This document shows positions 17,008 to 25,177 of a DNA stretch of 64,000 bases, one piece after another (position 1 is the stretch's first letter; each line of letters opens with the position of its first letter). The DNA comes from MPNP01 sp963668325. GTDB lineage: Bacteria > Pseudomonadota > Alphaproteobacteria > Rhodobacterales > Rhodobacteraceae. Below the pieces are notes generated by a model that saw only the letters and a program-made list of their open reading frames with translations, was not told where the DNA came from and did not search any database. The position numbers were made by a program, and so were the translations under genes. The DNA lies in the NCBI GenBank assembly GCA_963668325.1, contig OY764222.1:2294001-2358000 (forward strand), in the 5' to 3' direction.

Positions 17008-17100
17008 TTAACCTGAACTTCACAAATAAAATTAGAATGCAATTTGCCCCAACCCTCCTTTACAAGGGGATTCAGGGCTATTCCAGTGGATTTTCGAACT
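17008..17100 (+). repeat. Left copy of a ~90-bp inverted repeat
   Basis: This segment is repeated in reverse orientation at 20401-20493, with about four mismatches. The shared core includes CTGAACTTCACAAATAAAAT, CCCCAACCCTCCTTTACAAG and GGGCTATTCCAGTGGATTTT. It could be the end of a larger transposon or a MITE-like unit. It encloses the tct fragment and the IS630-type element. Confidence 0.8.
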
Positions 17101-17356
17101 GTTATATTTGTAGAAAGGGAGCAGAAATGCCCCTTTCAACCCGGTTCCCTGGGAGGCGTGTGAGCAAGTATTGTCGCAGGGATTACTTATGGTAATTGGT
17201 GTCGAAAAGAATGGTTTTGACCAACAAAAAGGAGGCAAAAAAACTTTTTTTACTTTGATAATCGAATCAGGTGCTAAATATTAAATTTAGTTCGCGGTTC
17301 AGGACTAATTATCTAACGTGATTAATTCACTGATAGAAATCAAATGGAGAAAAATT

Positions 17357-18322
17357 ATGAAATTTTCAACCAAGTTAATTGGTGCTTCTTTTGCGCTTTT
17401 GATGGGTTTTGGAAGTGTCGGGAATTCAGCTGAATGTATTGCCCCGGCCAACCCTGGTGGAGGTTGGGATTTTACCTGCCGTGCCATCGGTAAAATCATG
17501 TATGACATCGGTGCAATTGATGAACCAATCACAGTTACAAACATGGCTGGAGACGGTGGTGGCCTTGCCTATGGCCACGTAGTCAACGAAAGAAGTGATG
17601 ACGGTGATTTGATCGTTGCGGCTTCCTCAGTTACAGCCACTCGTCTGGCCCAAAATGCTTATGCCGGAATGACATCAGATCAGGTTTCCTTTCTTTGTCC
17701 AATCGGTGCTGACCCGGGAGTATTGGTTGTTTCCGCTGATTCACCCTACATGAATCTAATGGATTTGCTCAATGCTGTGATAGAGGATTCATCTTCTGTA
17801 ACCTTTGCCGGTGGATCTGCAACTGGTGGGTCTGATCACCTGAAAGTTCTTATGGCCCTTGGCAAAGTTGGTTATGATGATGTACTGTCTGTAAAGTATG
17901 TCGGCCTTGATGGTGGTGGTGACGCAATTACCCAAACCATTAGTGGGTCTGCCCAAGCCATGACCGGTGATATGTCCGAGGTTGTTGGCTTTCTTAAGTC
18001 CGGTGATGTCCGTGTAGTGGCTGTTTTCACTGATGAAAGAGTCCCGGGATTTGAGGATATCCCCACGGCCAAAGAGCAAGGTGTTGATCTGGTAGCTGTG
18101 AACTGGCTAGGCCTCTATGTTCCCAAAGAGATTTCGCAAGAGGATTATAACAAATGGGCCAACGCTTTGGCTCAGGTTGCTGCCTCACCGGAATGGGCCC
18201 AAGCCATGGCTGATAGAGGTCTTGCTCCCTTTACCAAGGTTGGTGATGAATTTCAGGACTACCTAGCAGGGGTCATTTCTGATGTTCAGATGCTTTCCAA
18301 GGAAATTGGAGTTATCCAATAG
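17357..18322 (+). CDS. tctC: Tripartite tricarboxylate transporter substrate-binding protein (TctC)
   Basis: A 321-residue secreted binding protein. Signal peptide at residues 1-25 (KLIGASFALLMGFGSVGNSA), then ECIAPANPGGGWDFTCRAIG, the hallmark ligand loop of the TctC/Bug family, followed by TNMAGDGGGLAYGHV and later GSATGGSDH. I chose the ATG at 17357 with GGAGA upstream over the GTG at 17318 because it begins a proper signal peptide. TctC captures citrate-like carboxylates in the periplasm and hands them to TctAB. Its stop overlaps the tctB GTG by one base. With tctA destroyed the system should not work. Confidence 0.88.
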   Translation: MKFSTKLIGASFALLMGFGSVGNSAECIAPANPGGGWDFTCRAIGKIMYDIGAIDEPITVTNMAGDGGGLAYGHVVNERSDDGDLIVAASSVTATRLAQNAYAGMTSDQVSFLCPIGADPGVLVVSADSPYMNLMDLLNAVIEDSSSVTFAGGSATGGSDHLKVLMALGKVGYDDVLSVKYVGLDGGGDAITQTISGSAQAMTGDMSEVVGFLKSGDVRVVAVFTDERVPGFEDIPTAKEQGVDLVAVNWLGLYVPKEISQEDYNKWANALAQVAASPEWAQAMADRGLAPFTKVGDEFQDYLAGVISDVQMLSKEIGVIQ

Positions 18323-18684
18323 TGAAAGCTGATCGCATATTCGGATTGGGCGTAATTTTTATAGCCGCCTTTTATCTGTATCATGCATCACTTATTCCCA
18401 TGGGGTTTCTTTCTGACCCCGTGGGATCCCGAACCTTCCCCTACATTATTGGGGGTGTATCCCTACTTTGTAGGATCTTGATTATTATTTTTCCTGATAC
18501 CATAACCGATTGGCTACAATTGAAGGTATATGGTAAAATAGCTGTTGCCGGTGTTGCCATCCTCCTCAGTTATCTGATCTCACCGAACATAAAGAACGCC
18601 ATAATTACCGGCGTTGGATTATCTGTCGGGTTGTTTCTTATTCTGAATTATGGACTTGGGTTAGGCTTATATGCATTAGGATAG
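18322..18684 (+). CDS. tctB: Tripartite tricarboxylate transporter small subunit (TctB)
   Basis: A 120-residue membrane protein with four hydrophobic spans: residues 6-25, 35-55, 70-90 and 95-115. DPVGSRTFPYIIGGVSLLC in the first loop is characteristic of TctB. It starts with GTG overlapping the tctC stop. TctB is the small membrane partner of the large permease TctA; here the tctA that follows is cut off after 16 codons. Confidence 0.8.
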   Translation: MKADRIFGLGVIFIAAFYLYHASLIPMGFLSDPVGSRTFPYIIGGVSLLCRILIIIFPDTITDWLQLKVYGKIAVAGVAILLSYLISPNIKNAIITGVGLSVGLFLILNYGLGLGLYALG

Positions 18685-18687
18685 ATC

Positions 18688-18738
18688 ATGGACCTGATAG
18701 CCAATCTTACCCAGGGGTTTGCAGTTGCCTTAACCTAG
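18688..18738 (+). pseudogene. tctA: tctA, 5' end only, truncated by IS630-type insertion
   Basis: Three bases after the tctB stop an ATG opens MDLIANLTQGFAVALT, the normal beginning of the large permease TctA. Similarity ends at 18735 and a stop follows at once where the IS630-type element begins. The remaining ~480 codons are not on the far side of the element, so DNA was lost as well as interrupted. Confidence 0.8.
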
Positions 18739-20089
18739 TATCCCGCCTTCATTGTAATGATGGGTAGAGTGATTTCAATTTAATTCGTGCATCCTCTACC
18801 TTGAAACGCCACTCGATCGGTTTGGCTGCTCCATTCCGATTATCCTGCCAGGCTTTAACCTCTCGGATCATGCTCTCCCGGTCAGGAATACATCGTCCGA
18901 AACACTGCTTTGTAAGTACATTTATCTCAATTTCCGCCATATTGAGCCAGCTGCCATGTTTGGGCGTATGGTGAACCTCAAACCTCTGAGTTAGACGAGC
19001 AGCCTCAGCTGGTTCAAAGGCTTCATAAAGGGTTGCGAGCTTGTGGGTATTCAAATTGTCCATCACCAGGACAATGGCCTTCCCGGGAAAGTGAACATCA
19101 GCAAGGTCTTTTAAGACCATAGCAAAATCCTGCTTGGTCCGCCGGTCGGTAACCTTGACATGGCGCCAACCATCCAAGGGTGCTGACAGCATGAAAAGAG
19201 TGGCGGTCCCATTCCTTTGGTATTCGTAATCATAGTGTGCCTCCTGGCCCGGACGGACCGGTAAAGATTGGCGAGTCTCCCTGGTCTGTTGCTTGGAAGT
19301 CTCATCCAAACAGACCAGAACAGTGTCATCGTCATATACCCTCCTGTAAACCGCCAGAACAGCCTCCATCGCATGAACAAAACAGCATTGGCTTTCGGGG
19401 GAATGCACCAGCATGTCTTGCGCCAGGGTTTCAATTCGTTTGTTTTAGTGACCGGCGGACCGTCTCACGCGAAATAGTCTCGACAACTTCCAATTCGACC
19501 AGCTTATCCCCCAACAGTTGCATCGTCCAATGGGCTTGGCCCGAGGGTGGTTTCGAACAGGCCAGCATGGTCAGCTTGGCCTCACCCTCGCCGTCCAGTA
19601 GTCGCTTCTTGCGGTTGACCTGAACCTTGCGTTCCAGCGCTGCTTCCACACCTTCAAGTACGCATTGCCGTCGGACCCGTTCAGGGGTGGCAATACCAAC
19701 CCCGACAATCCGGGCAATTTCAGCGTCGTTAAAACAACCGTCCGGACGGTTCTCATCCGCAAGCAACATAATATGGGCTCGTTTCCGAGATGAAACCGAA
19801 CCCTTGCCACTGTCAATACGTTCTTGTAGCTTGTGCCGTTCCTCTTCCTCAAGATGAACCCGGTAAATTTTCCTGCCGGTTGTACTCATGATTATCTGCC
19901 TCCATTGAGTGCTCCCCGGAACCAGATTGATTAACATCTTCCAAGGGATATTTTTGAGTGAAACCTGGCAACCTGAGAAGGTCTGCTGCTCGTAATTGTG
20001 CTGTGGTTGACTATTTATAGGATTAAAGGCGGAAATACAAATTATTGATGGTTTAAATAAACTATCATTTCAAGGGTGTTGGAATACTA
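18736..20089 (-). mobile_element. IS630-family insertion sequence, degenerate
   Basis: The borders are inferred from imperfect ~28-bp inverted ends (TAGTATCCCGCC at the left, GGAATACTA at the right; 20 of 28 positions match) and a TA at each edge, the target IS630 elements duplicate. About 1.35 kb long. The transposase inside is broken by two frameshifts, so it cannot move by itself. The flanks do not belong together (tctA on the left, a transposase tail on the right), so a deletion followed insertion. Confidence 0.7.
18749..19889 (-). pseudogene. IS630-family transposase with two frameshifts
   Basis: Reading on the minus strand from about 19889: an N-terminal HTH part (MSTTGRKIYRVHLEEEERHK, NDAEIARIVGVG) ends at a stop near 19431. 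A second frame supplies NELKPWRKTCWCIPPKANA, and a third gives HAMEAVLAVYRRVYDDDTVL, CLDETSKQQT, VMDNLNTHK and HTPKHGSWLNMAEIE, the DDE motifs. Joined, the three pieces make an ordinary IS630 transposase. Both shifts are by -1. Two shifts argue for decay rather than programmed frameshifting. Confidence 0.85.
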
Positions 20090-20090
20090 G

Positions 20091-20381
20091 TTGACTCTTT
20101 TACTTGCTGTTTCAGGATGCCGATCGCGAGGGTGCCCAGGAGGAGAAGGATTCACCGGTGGCCAAAAGTTTGTTTCGCCCAGTGCCAAAAAGAAGGCAGA
20201 TAGCAAGAAGACTGTGGAGGGTTTACCGGTTCACAGTTTCTGGACGTTGCTGGATGATTTGGCAACCCTGGTTTTGAACACGGTTCAGCTTCCGACGGAT
20301 GAAGGGAGTATAACGATGGCAACGCAGCCAACGGCACCTCAGAGCAAGGCATTTAAACTGCTGGAGGTGTGTCTGAATTAG
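20091..20381 (+). pseudogene. C-terminal fragment of a transposase (IS1634-like tail)
   Basis: The open frame ends in VEGLPVHSFWTLLDDLATLV, LPTDEGSITMATQPTAPQ and KAFKLLEV, which I recall from the end of IS1634-type or related transposases. Upstream, a different frame reads DADREGAQEEKDSPVAKSLF, which looks like the preceding part of the same protein, so there is a frameshift near 20190. It abuts the right edge of the IS630-type element. Confidence 0.5.
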
Positions 20382-20400
20382 AGTGTTCCCATAAATGGTA

Positions 20401-20493
20401 CAGTTTGAAAATCCACTGGAATAGCCCTGAATTCCCTTGTAAAGGAGGGTTGGGGCAAATTACATTCTAATTTTATTTGTGAAGTTCAGATTA
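20401..20493 (-). repeat. Right copy of the ~90-bp inverted repeat
   Basis: Reverse complement of 17008-17100 with about four differences. It follows the transposase tail and precedes the Fic relic. The two copies face each other across 3.3 kb. Confidence 0.8.
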
Positions 20494-20532
20494 ATGATCA
20501 GATGGAGTTCCATTATTTGACGGTTTATCCCT

Positions 20533-20814
20533 TCAAACGGTGGATTCTCTCGTGGTCGGTCCAGGTCGTGATGCATCCCGTGGTCGGCAGTCATACAGGA
20601 ATTCTATCATGGAACTCCCGTCCTTTGAGGTATAGAAAGCCGACATTTTATCGTTGAATTCTTTGGCACGACCCGCCGGTACTGAAATGGCATCCCAGCC
20701 ATGACTCATCAATTCACCGTTCATCATGAAGCGCCCAGTTCGCTTGTTTTCATCGAAATAAAATTGCTGTAGGGCCGCAAACAGGAAATACGCCATACCT
20801 CGCTCGCATGGATG
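20533..20814 (-). pseudogene. Fic/DOC family protein, C-terminal fragment
   Basis: The minus-strand frame reads ERGMAYFLFAALQQFYFDEN, KRTGRFMMNGELMSHGW and later AKEFNDKMSAFYTSKDGSSM, matching the end of Fic-domain proteins. The active loop is incomplete: the catalytic His of HxFx[D/E]GNGR is absent, since FYFDENKRTGR has Tyr/Phe where HPF is expected. The N-terminal two thirds are missing; the frame breaks near 20815 at the start of a repeated sequence. Fic enzymes AMPylate target proteins; this one cannot. Confidence 0.7.
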
Positions 20815-20960
20815 ATGTTGTTTATTAAATTATTTCGATCTGGATTTTTCACATTATTTCGACAGAAGTGGGACAAAATTTTTCAAGATGCTCTGATTTT
20901 ATTTACAAAATCATTGACACTGATAGTTCTTTTCCCAGCAGATATGTTCTCCCCCCAATT
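20815..20960 (+). repeat. Repeat R1 (diverged copy at 27369-27500)
   Basis: This AT-rich stretch shares the order ATTATTTCG, GAAGTGRGACAAA, TTTTCAAGA, AAAATCA and CTTTTCC with 27369-27500, about 70% alike by eye. Each copy begins exactly where an unrelated gene breaks off (the Fic relic here; the Tn5-type transposase relic there), so it is probably the end of a mobile element. About 100 bp of featureless DNA follows before the hairpin at 21057. Confidence 0.55.
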
Positions 20961-21056
20961 CTTCCCCACGGCAGAACTTTGAACCTACTCTGGTTCAACT
21001 GATCATGCAAGAGTTTCCGTGAGAAGTGGAACGTCAGCTGTGTTGGTGCCAGTATC

Positions 21057-21117
21057 ATGCCGACAAATCTGACCTACATCCCCCACGAATAAGCAACCTG
21101 GTAACTTGTGTCGGCAT
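21057..21117 (+). repeat. Hairpin H1, ATGCCGACAA-type inverted repeat
   Basis: ATGCCGACAA at 21057-21066 faces GTCGGCAT at 21110-21117. The segment ATGCCGACAAAT-N4-CCTACAT...GAATAAG reappears in reverse orientation at 27744-27784. The right arm runs into the truncated terminase frame. It resembles a recombination or attachment site of an unknown element. Confidence 0.6.
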
Positions 21118-22545
21118 GATCCTGATGGACAATTGAAAAGTTGTTTGGAAACCAATTTCGGCCGCAGGGATACAATGTTAGCCAGACGATTCCCAGGTGG
21201 ATCGATGCGGATAGTCCCGGCCAGAGCTCCCAGAAATTTGAGGCGACTAACAGCCAGGATTTTATTACTGGATGAAGTTGACGGGATGGAAATAACCACC
21301 GAGGGAGATCCCATTACCCTAGCCGAGCGAAGGACTTTATCTTTTCGAGACCGAAAAATTGTCCTTGGGTCAACGCCAGTATTTACCGAAACGAGTCCAG
21401 TATTAAGGGCTTATCGACAATCAGACCAAAGAGTTTTTGAGGTGCCTTGCCCTGAATGTGGCAAATTTAACGAAATACTATGGGAAAACATTGTTTGGGA
21501 TACTGATAAACCCGAAACAGCCCGGTATAAATGCCCGAATTGTGAAGGTGAGATCAACGAGGTTCATAAATCAAAAATGGTGGAAACCGGGCGATGGAGG
21601 GCCACCAAGCCAGAAGTTCAAAATCACGCTGGTTTTAGAATGAACGCCCTAATTTCGCCACTGCATAACGCCCGATGGTCGGCCCTGATTGGTGAATTTC
21701 TAGAATCCAAAAAATCACCTGAAACATTACAAACATTCGTTAATACGATTTTGGGGCAAGGCTGGTCGGGAGGTGGTGAAGAAATTAACATTGGTAAACT
21801 GGAATCGATGGCGGAAGCATTTTCAATTGACAACATTCCCCAAGAAGTTCGCTGGTTGACTTGTGGGGTTGATATTCAGATAGACCGAATAGAATTGGTT
21901 GTTATTGGCTGGGATCGGGATAATAAAATTTTTGTGCTTGACCAGGATTCAATTTGGGGTTCACCACACGAATCGGCAGTTTGGCAATTCCTGGACACCT
22001 TTTTGACTTCAAAATGGGATCACCCCCTTGGGGGCCAAATCGGGATTGATGCGGTTGGTATCGATGCAGGTGACGGGAATACGATGTCGCAGGTGCTTGA
22101 CTTTACCCAGCCAAGACGCACCAAAAGGGTATTTGCCTTTAAGGGGGCTAGTGGCAATCGACCAGTCGCCACCAAATCAAAAGCAGGTGATGGGAGATTA
22201 TTGTTTATTGTTGGAGTTGACAACCTCAAAAGCCGTATTCATTCCCTGGTTGCTGGTCAATCTAGTATTCGTTTCAGCGATACCCTGGAAGGCCGATTTT
22301 ATGAAGAGCTGGGGAGTGAAAAGAGACAAGTAAGGTATAAACAGGGGAGGCCGATACTTGAATGGATCAGGCTAGGCAATCGACCAGCCGAAAGTTTGGA
22401 TTGCCTGGTTTATGCGATGGCAGTTCGAAATTTAATTTTTGGTGATCCAGCCAAACGGGAAATCGAGTTGAGAAACAGCCCCCAGAAACAGCAATCCCAA
22501 AAAGCCAAATTCAAAAAAGTTCGCTCAAACTGGATGGCCAGATAA
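21106..22545 (+). pseudogene. Phage terminase large subunit (GpA-type), 5' truncated
   Basis: A 479-codon frame covering most of a lambda GpA-like terminase. Visible: FPGGSMRIVPARAPRNLRRL, Walker B ILLLDEVDGME, GDPITLAERRT, ILGSTP-like coupling motif (VLGSTPVFTE), a zinc-binding CPECGKFN...CPNCEGE, and nuclease-domain acids around CGVDIQIDRIELVVIGWD, GIDAVGIDAGDG and LDCLVYAMA. The N-terminal ~150 residues including Walker A are missing: the frame runs out at hairpin H1. It would cut and pump phage DNA if complete. It marks the area as a decayed tailed-phage prophage. Confidence 0.8.
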
Positions 22546-22619
22546 AGAGGGATATGGAAAATTGCTCAAAATTATGCTAATCTTCGAAAAATGACAATCA
22601 GCCATAAAGAGAAATTAGA

Positions 22620-23039
22620 ATGAAAATCATCTATATAATAACCGCCTTGTTTTTGGCTATCATCACGCCATTACATTCGCAAACCCTCAATATTCTTGAT
22701 GGGGCTGGATATACCCCCGATCCAGATAACCCGGATCCTTACCCCCCAGATAACCCAATACCTGATACATCTTTATCAGTCGAACAAATGGAAGCATTAG
22801 ACCGAGCTGGATATTTAAGAGGCGATCACACGATGATGGAATTGTGGTCCCTATACCCTCAATCTACATGTGAACGCGATGAAGATTGTGGGGTAGGTCA
22901 ATTTTGCAGGGTAGTTGAAACGGTTTCTGGTCGGACTAATCCTTGGTTTCAGCGTTATTCTAGTCCTTGGCCTGATCCATTTCCATTAGAGGTGATTCCT
23001 ATTCGACAATGTGTTCGGATGGATGGCCCGCTACGTTAA
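22620..23039 (+). CDS. Small secreted protein of unknown function
   Basis: A 139-residue protein with a clear signal peptide (KIIYIITALFLAIITPLHSQ), then a proline/aspartate-rich spacer (YTPDPDNPDPYPPDNPIPD) and a C-terminal part with five cysteines (CERDEDCGVGQFCRVVE and a final Cys near the end), suggesting disulfides in the periplasm or outside. I recognise no family. The Asp/Cys pattern CxxDxDCGxGxFC resembles small secreted cysteine modules. It lies 74 bp after the terminase relic and may be prophage cargo (moron). Confidence 0.6.
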   Translation: MKIIYIITALFLAIITPLHSQTLNILDGAGYTPDPDNPDPYPPDNPIPDTSLSVEQMEALDRAGYLRGDHTMMELWSLYPQSTCERDEDCGVGQFCRVVETVSGRTNPWFQRYSSPWPDPFPLEVIPIRQCVRMDGPLR

Positions 23040-23041
23040 TA

Positions 23042-23070
23042 ATGTTCCCCGTATGCACGGGGATTAACCG
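23042..23070 (+). repeat. Solitary type I-E-like CRISPR repeat
   Basis: The 29-nt unit has the type I-E layout: TGTTCCCCG, a short variable loop, CGGGGATTAACCG. The stem CCCCGT/ACGGGG closes on ATGC. No second copy occurs within 100 bp on either side and no cas gene is in the window, so this is not an array. It lies between converging genes and could also act as a weak hairpin terminator. Confidence 0.55.
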
Positions 23071-23087
23071 GCCAGATAAATTAAGGG

Positions 23088-23119
23088 GTATATATGTCCC
23101 CCCTTTAATCGGGGGTACA
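23088..23119. terminator. Strong hairpin between converging genes
   Basis: ATATGT + CCCCCC pairs with GGGGG + T + ACATAT across a 7-nt loop. It lies between a plus-strand gene ending at 23039 and a minus-strand gene ending at 23138, so it can serve both as a terminator, although neither side has a long T run. The motif TACATATGTCAACC beside it recurs at 30327-30340. Confidence 0.5.
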
Positions 23120-23137
23120 TATGTCAACCTGATTGAA

Positions 23138-23986
23138 TCATATCCCCTCGAATAACTTTTGATGCTCTTCTAAATATTGTTTATATAATGTAATTATCTC
23201 ATCAAGAAGAGTATCATAGTCCTCACAATCGAGCGGGTTTTGACAATCCGGCCGTAAAATAACCTGGAGGCGTTTCTCATCCAGGGGGATAACATTTGAA
23301 GCCAGCTCCTCCAGCAATGAGCAAACCCCGATAACCGCTTGATAGTAATCATGTTTAAAGTGTCTCTTTGGCGGCAAACCGGCGCACTCGCCGGCATATT
23401 GTCTCATTTTTTTCAAACTATCAATTGTGGTGGAATCGTAATCTTGAAATATCAGGCATGTATCCTTATAACCGTGAGCAATGGCCCGCTTACAGTATTC
23501 GGTATCGACTCCCCGTTTGTATTTTTCCAAATACAAAAGTGGAAGATCGATCCAGCTCCCCAACTCGGCTTGAAACACAGATTCATAAATGTTGAAGTCC
23601 TCCCTTGGGTAGTTGGGAACAAGATCAATAAGGGCCAGGGTTCGAAAGAAATATTTCAGGGCTTCGTCAATGTTGGTATTTGTCATTGAGCTATCAAAAT
23701 TGCCATCAGTTCTTAAATAGTTCGCTATGGAATAACTTGCCGGGATGTAGTTATGGTCATCGGCCAAAGTATAGAGTTCCGGCAGCCCCTCATTGTCCTT
23801 GCCCTGAATGACAAGGCAAATTGCATAGGCGGAACGGTTATAGATAGCGTCCGGGTCCCTGCGGTATTCCGCCTCGGAGCTATCGGTACAGCCCCGGTCG
23901 CCTCGCTCGTATAATTCAGCCCAGGCCGAACCAGGCAAGACAGCAAGCAATAACAGGCCAAGAATTGCATAAATAAAATTGGTCAT
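23138..23986 (-). CDS. Secreted protein of unknown function, Sel1/TPR-like helices
   Basis: A 282-residue protein with a signal peptide (FIYAILGLLLLAVLPGSAWA). The mature part is helical and Asp/Tyr-rich, with segments such as GLPELYTLADDHNYIPASYS and DEALKYFFRTLALIDL that look like degenerate Sel1/TPR repeats, and eight or so cysteines in pairs (e.g. CQNPLDCEDYD). I cannot name a family. It converges on the other secreted gene and lies in the prophage relic; it may be cargo acting in the envelope. Confidence 0.6.
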   Translation of the reverse strand: MTNFIYAILGLLLLAVLPGSAWAELYERGDRGCTDSSEAEYRRDPDAIYNRSAYAICLVIQGKDNEGLPELYTLADDHNYIPASYSIANYLRTDGNFDSSMTNTNIDEALKYFFRTLALIDLVPNYPREDFNIYESVFQAELGSWIDLPLLYLEKYKRGVDTEYCKRAIAHGYKDTCLIFQDYDSTTIDSLKKMRQYAGECAGLPPKRHFKHDYYQAVIGVCSLLEELASNVIPLDEKRLQVILRPDCQNPLDCEDYDTLLDEIITLYKQYLEEHQKLFEGI

Positions 23987-24219
23987 TTTTCCTCTCTATT
24001 TCTGATTCACCATTGAGGATATTATTTATATTGCCCTCTATTGGCAAATGACAGGGCGGTTTTTGGTGATTTTCCCAGATTTGTTGAGTCCCCTCGATAC
24101 TGCAATAAAGTATTAGTAATTTCTGAAATCCGGGAAATCGACAGCTGGATCGGGGTTCTGCAGGGCCTATCAATGTATCACACTTGACTCTGCAATGATT
24201 TTATGCGAATCATGGTGCC

Positions 24220-25177
24220 ATGTTCATTGGTACTTTTCAACTTTCATCCGACACCGCCTGTTGGTTCAGGCAGGTTTGTCAGAATTCTGAGGTTATCGGG
24301 CTGTCTCGTACAGCCCTGGCTGAGGCCTTATGCCATCGGGAACAGCTGAGTAGCCGAGCGGCGGCCCAGAAACTACTACCGAAACTGGCCGAGCATCTCA
24401 AGGTCGAATTGCCACGCACCCAGGTCGTGATGCCTGAGGCCCATCCCTTGATACCAACAGGGTTTCCAGATAAAAACATAACGGCAAGCCTGTCGGAGCT
24501 GGGTACGCTCAGCGTGGCGTGTGTTTCGGATGCTGAACGGCCGGCCTGGGAGGCGATGATGGCCAGCCATCATCCCGAAGGGTGGAGGCGTTCACCGGGT
24601 GGGCGTATCCTCTACTGGTTACGGTCGTCGCGTTATCCTCTACTGGTTACGGTCGTCGCGTTATGGTGTGCTGGGTGGTCTCAGTTTCGTCAGTGCGGGT
24701 TATCAGCTCCGCCCACGGGATGAAGTTATTGGCTGGTCACCCCAGGCCCGTCAGGCTCATATTGGCCGGGTGCTGTGCAACAATCGGTTCTTGCTGTTAC
24801 CATCGGTGCGGGTCTATGGTCTGGCCTCGCGGGCTCTCCAACTGGCGACCAGTTGCATTGCCGATGATTGGGCCTATTATTATCAGCAGCGTCCATGGTT
24901 ATTACAAACTTTTGTGGCCCCGGAATACAAGGGCACCTGTTATCAGTCAGCCGGCTGGATATGTTGTCCCCGGCGCTCATCAGGGCGACGCTCGGGTCTC
25001 CGGCGCAAGGTCTGGTTGCACCCGTTGGTAGACAGCTGGCAGGAGCAACTCTGTGTTGCACCGGCCCGTGTTCTGGGCCAGACTTCACAGCCGTGGTGTG
25101 AGGGTGATTGGGGGGCACGGGAATATGCCCGCTGTGCCTATCCTGATGGACGTATTCGCCGCCGGATCATGGCCATG
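24220..25177 (+). pseudogene. DruA-like (DUF4338) domain of a Tn5-type transposase gene, broken
   Basis: The frame starts at 24220 and reads EVIGLSRTALAEALCHRE, LSSRAAAQKLLPKLAEHLKV and AERPAWEAMMASHHPEGWRR, typical of DUF4338/DruA proteins. After GGRILYWLRSSRY a 28-bp tandem duplication shifts the frame; removing one unit continues it with GVLGGLSFVSAGYQLRPRDE, VIGWSPQARQAHIGRVLCNN, YKGTCYQSAGW and GDWGAREYARCAYPDGR. At 25177 an IS1182-type element is inserted. The natural continuation, a Tn5-type DNA-binding domain, is at 27251. DruA domains occur alone in Druantia defence and fused to transposases; here the fusion is visible only after joining the pieces. Confidence 0.75.
24606..24661 (+). 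repeat. Exact 28-bp tandem duplication in the DruA-like gene
   Basis: Two identical 28-bp units (TATCCTCTACTGGTTACGGT plus eight more bases) at 24606-24633 and 24634-24661. Because 28 is not a multiple of three, the second unit shifts the reading frame by one. The copies are identical, so the event is young or is a reversible slippage switch. Confidence 0.9.

Noticed and set aside
16637..17023. 128-codon minus-strand open frame
   Set aside because: Its downstream half is antisense to the DUF4411 gene tail, it has no recognisable domain, and it ends inside the inverted repeat.
23042..23137. A CRISPR array
   Set aside because: Only one repeat unit exists; the next 100 bp hold a different hairpin, so only a lone repeat is reported.
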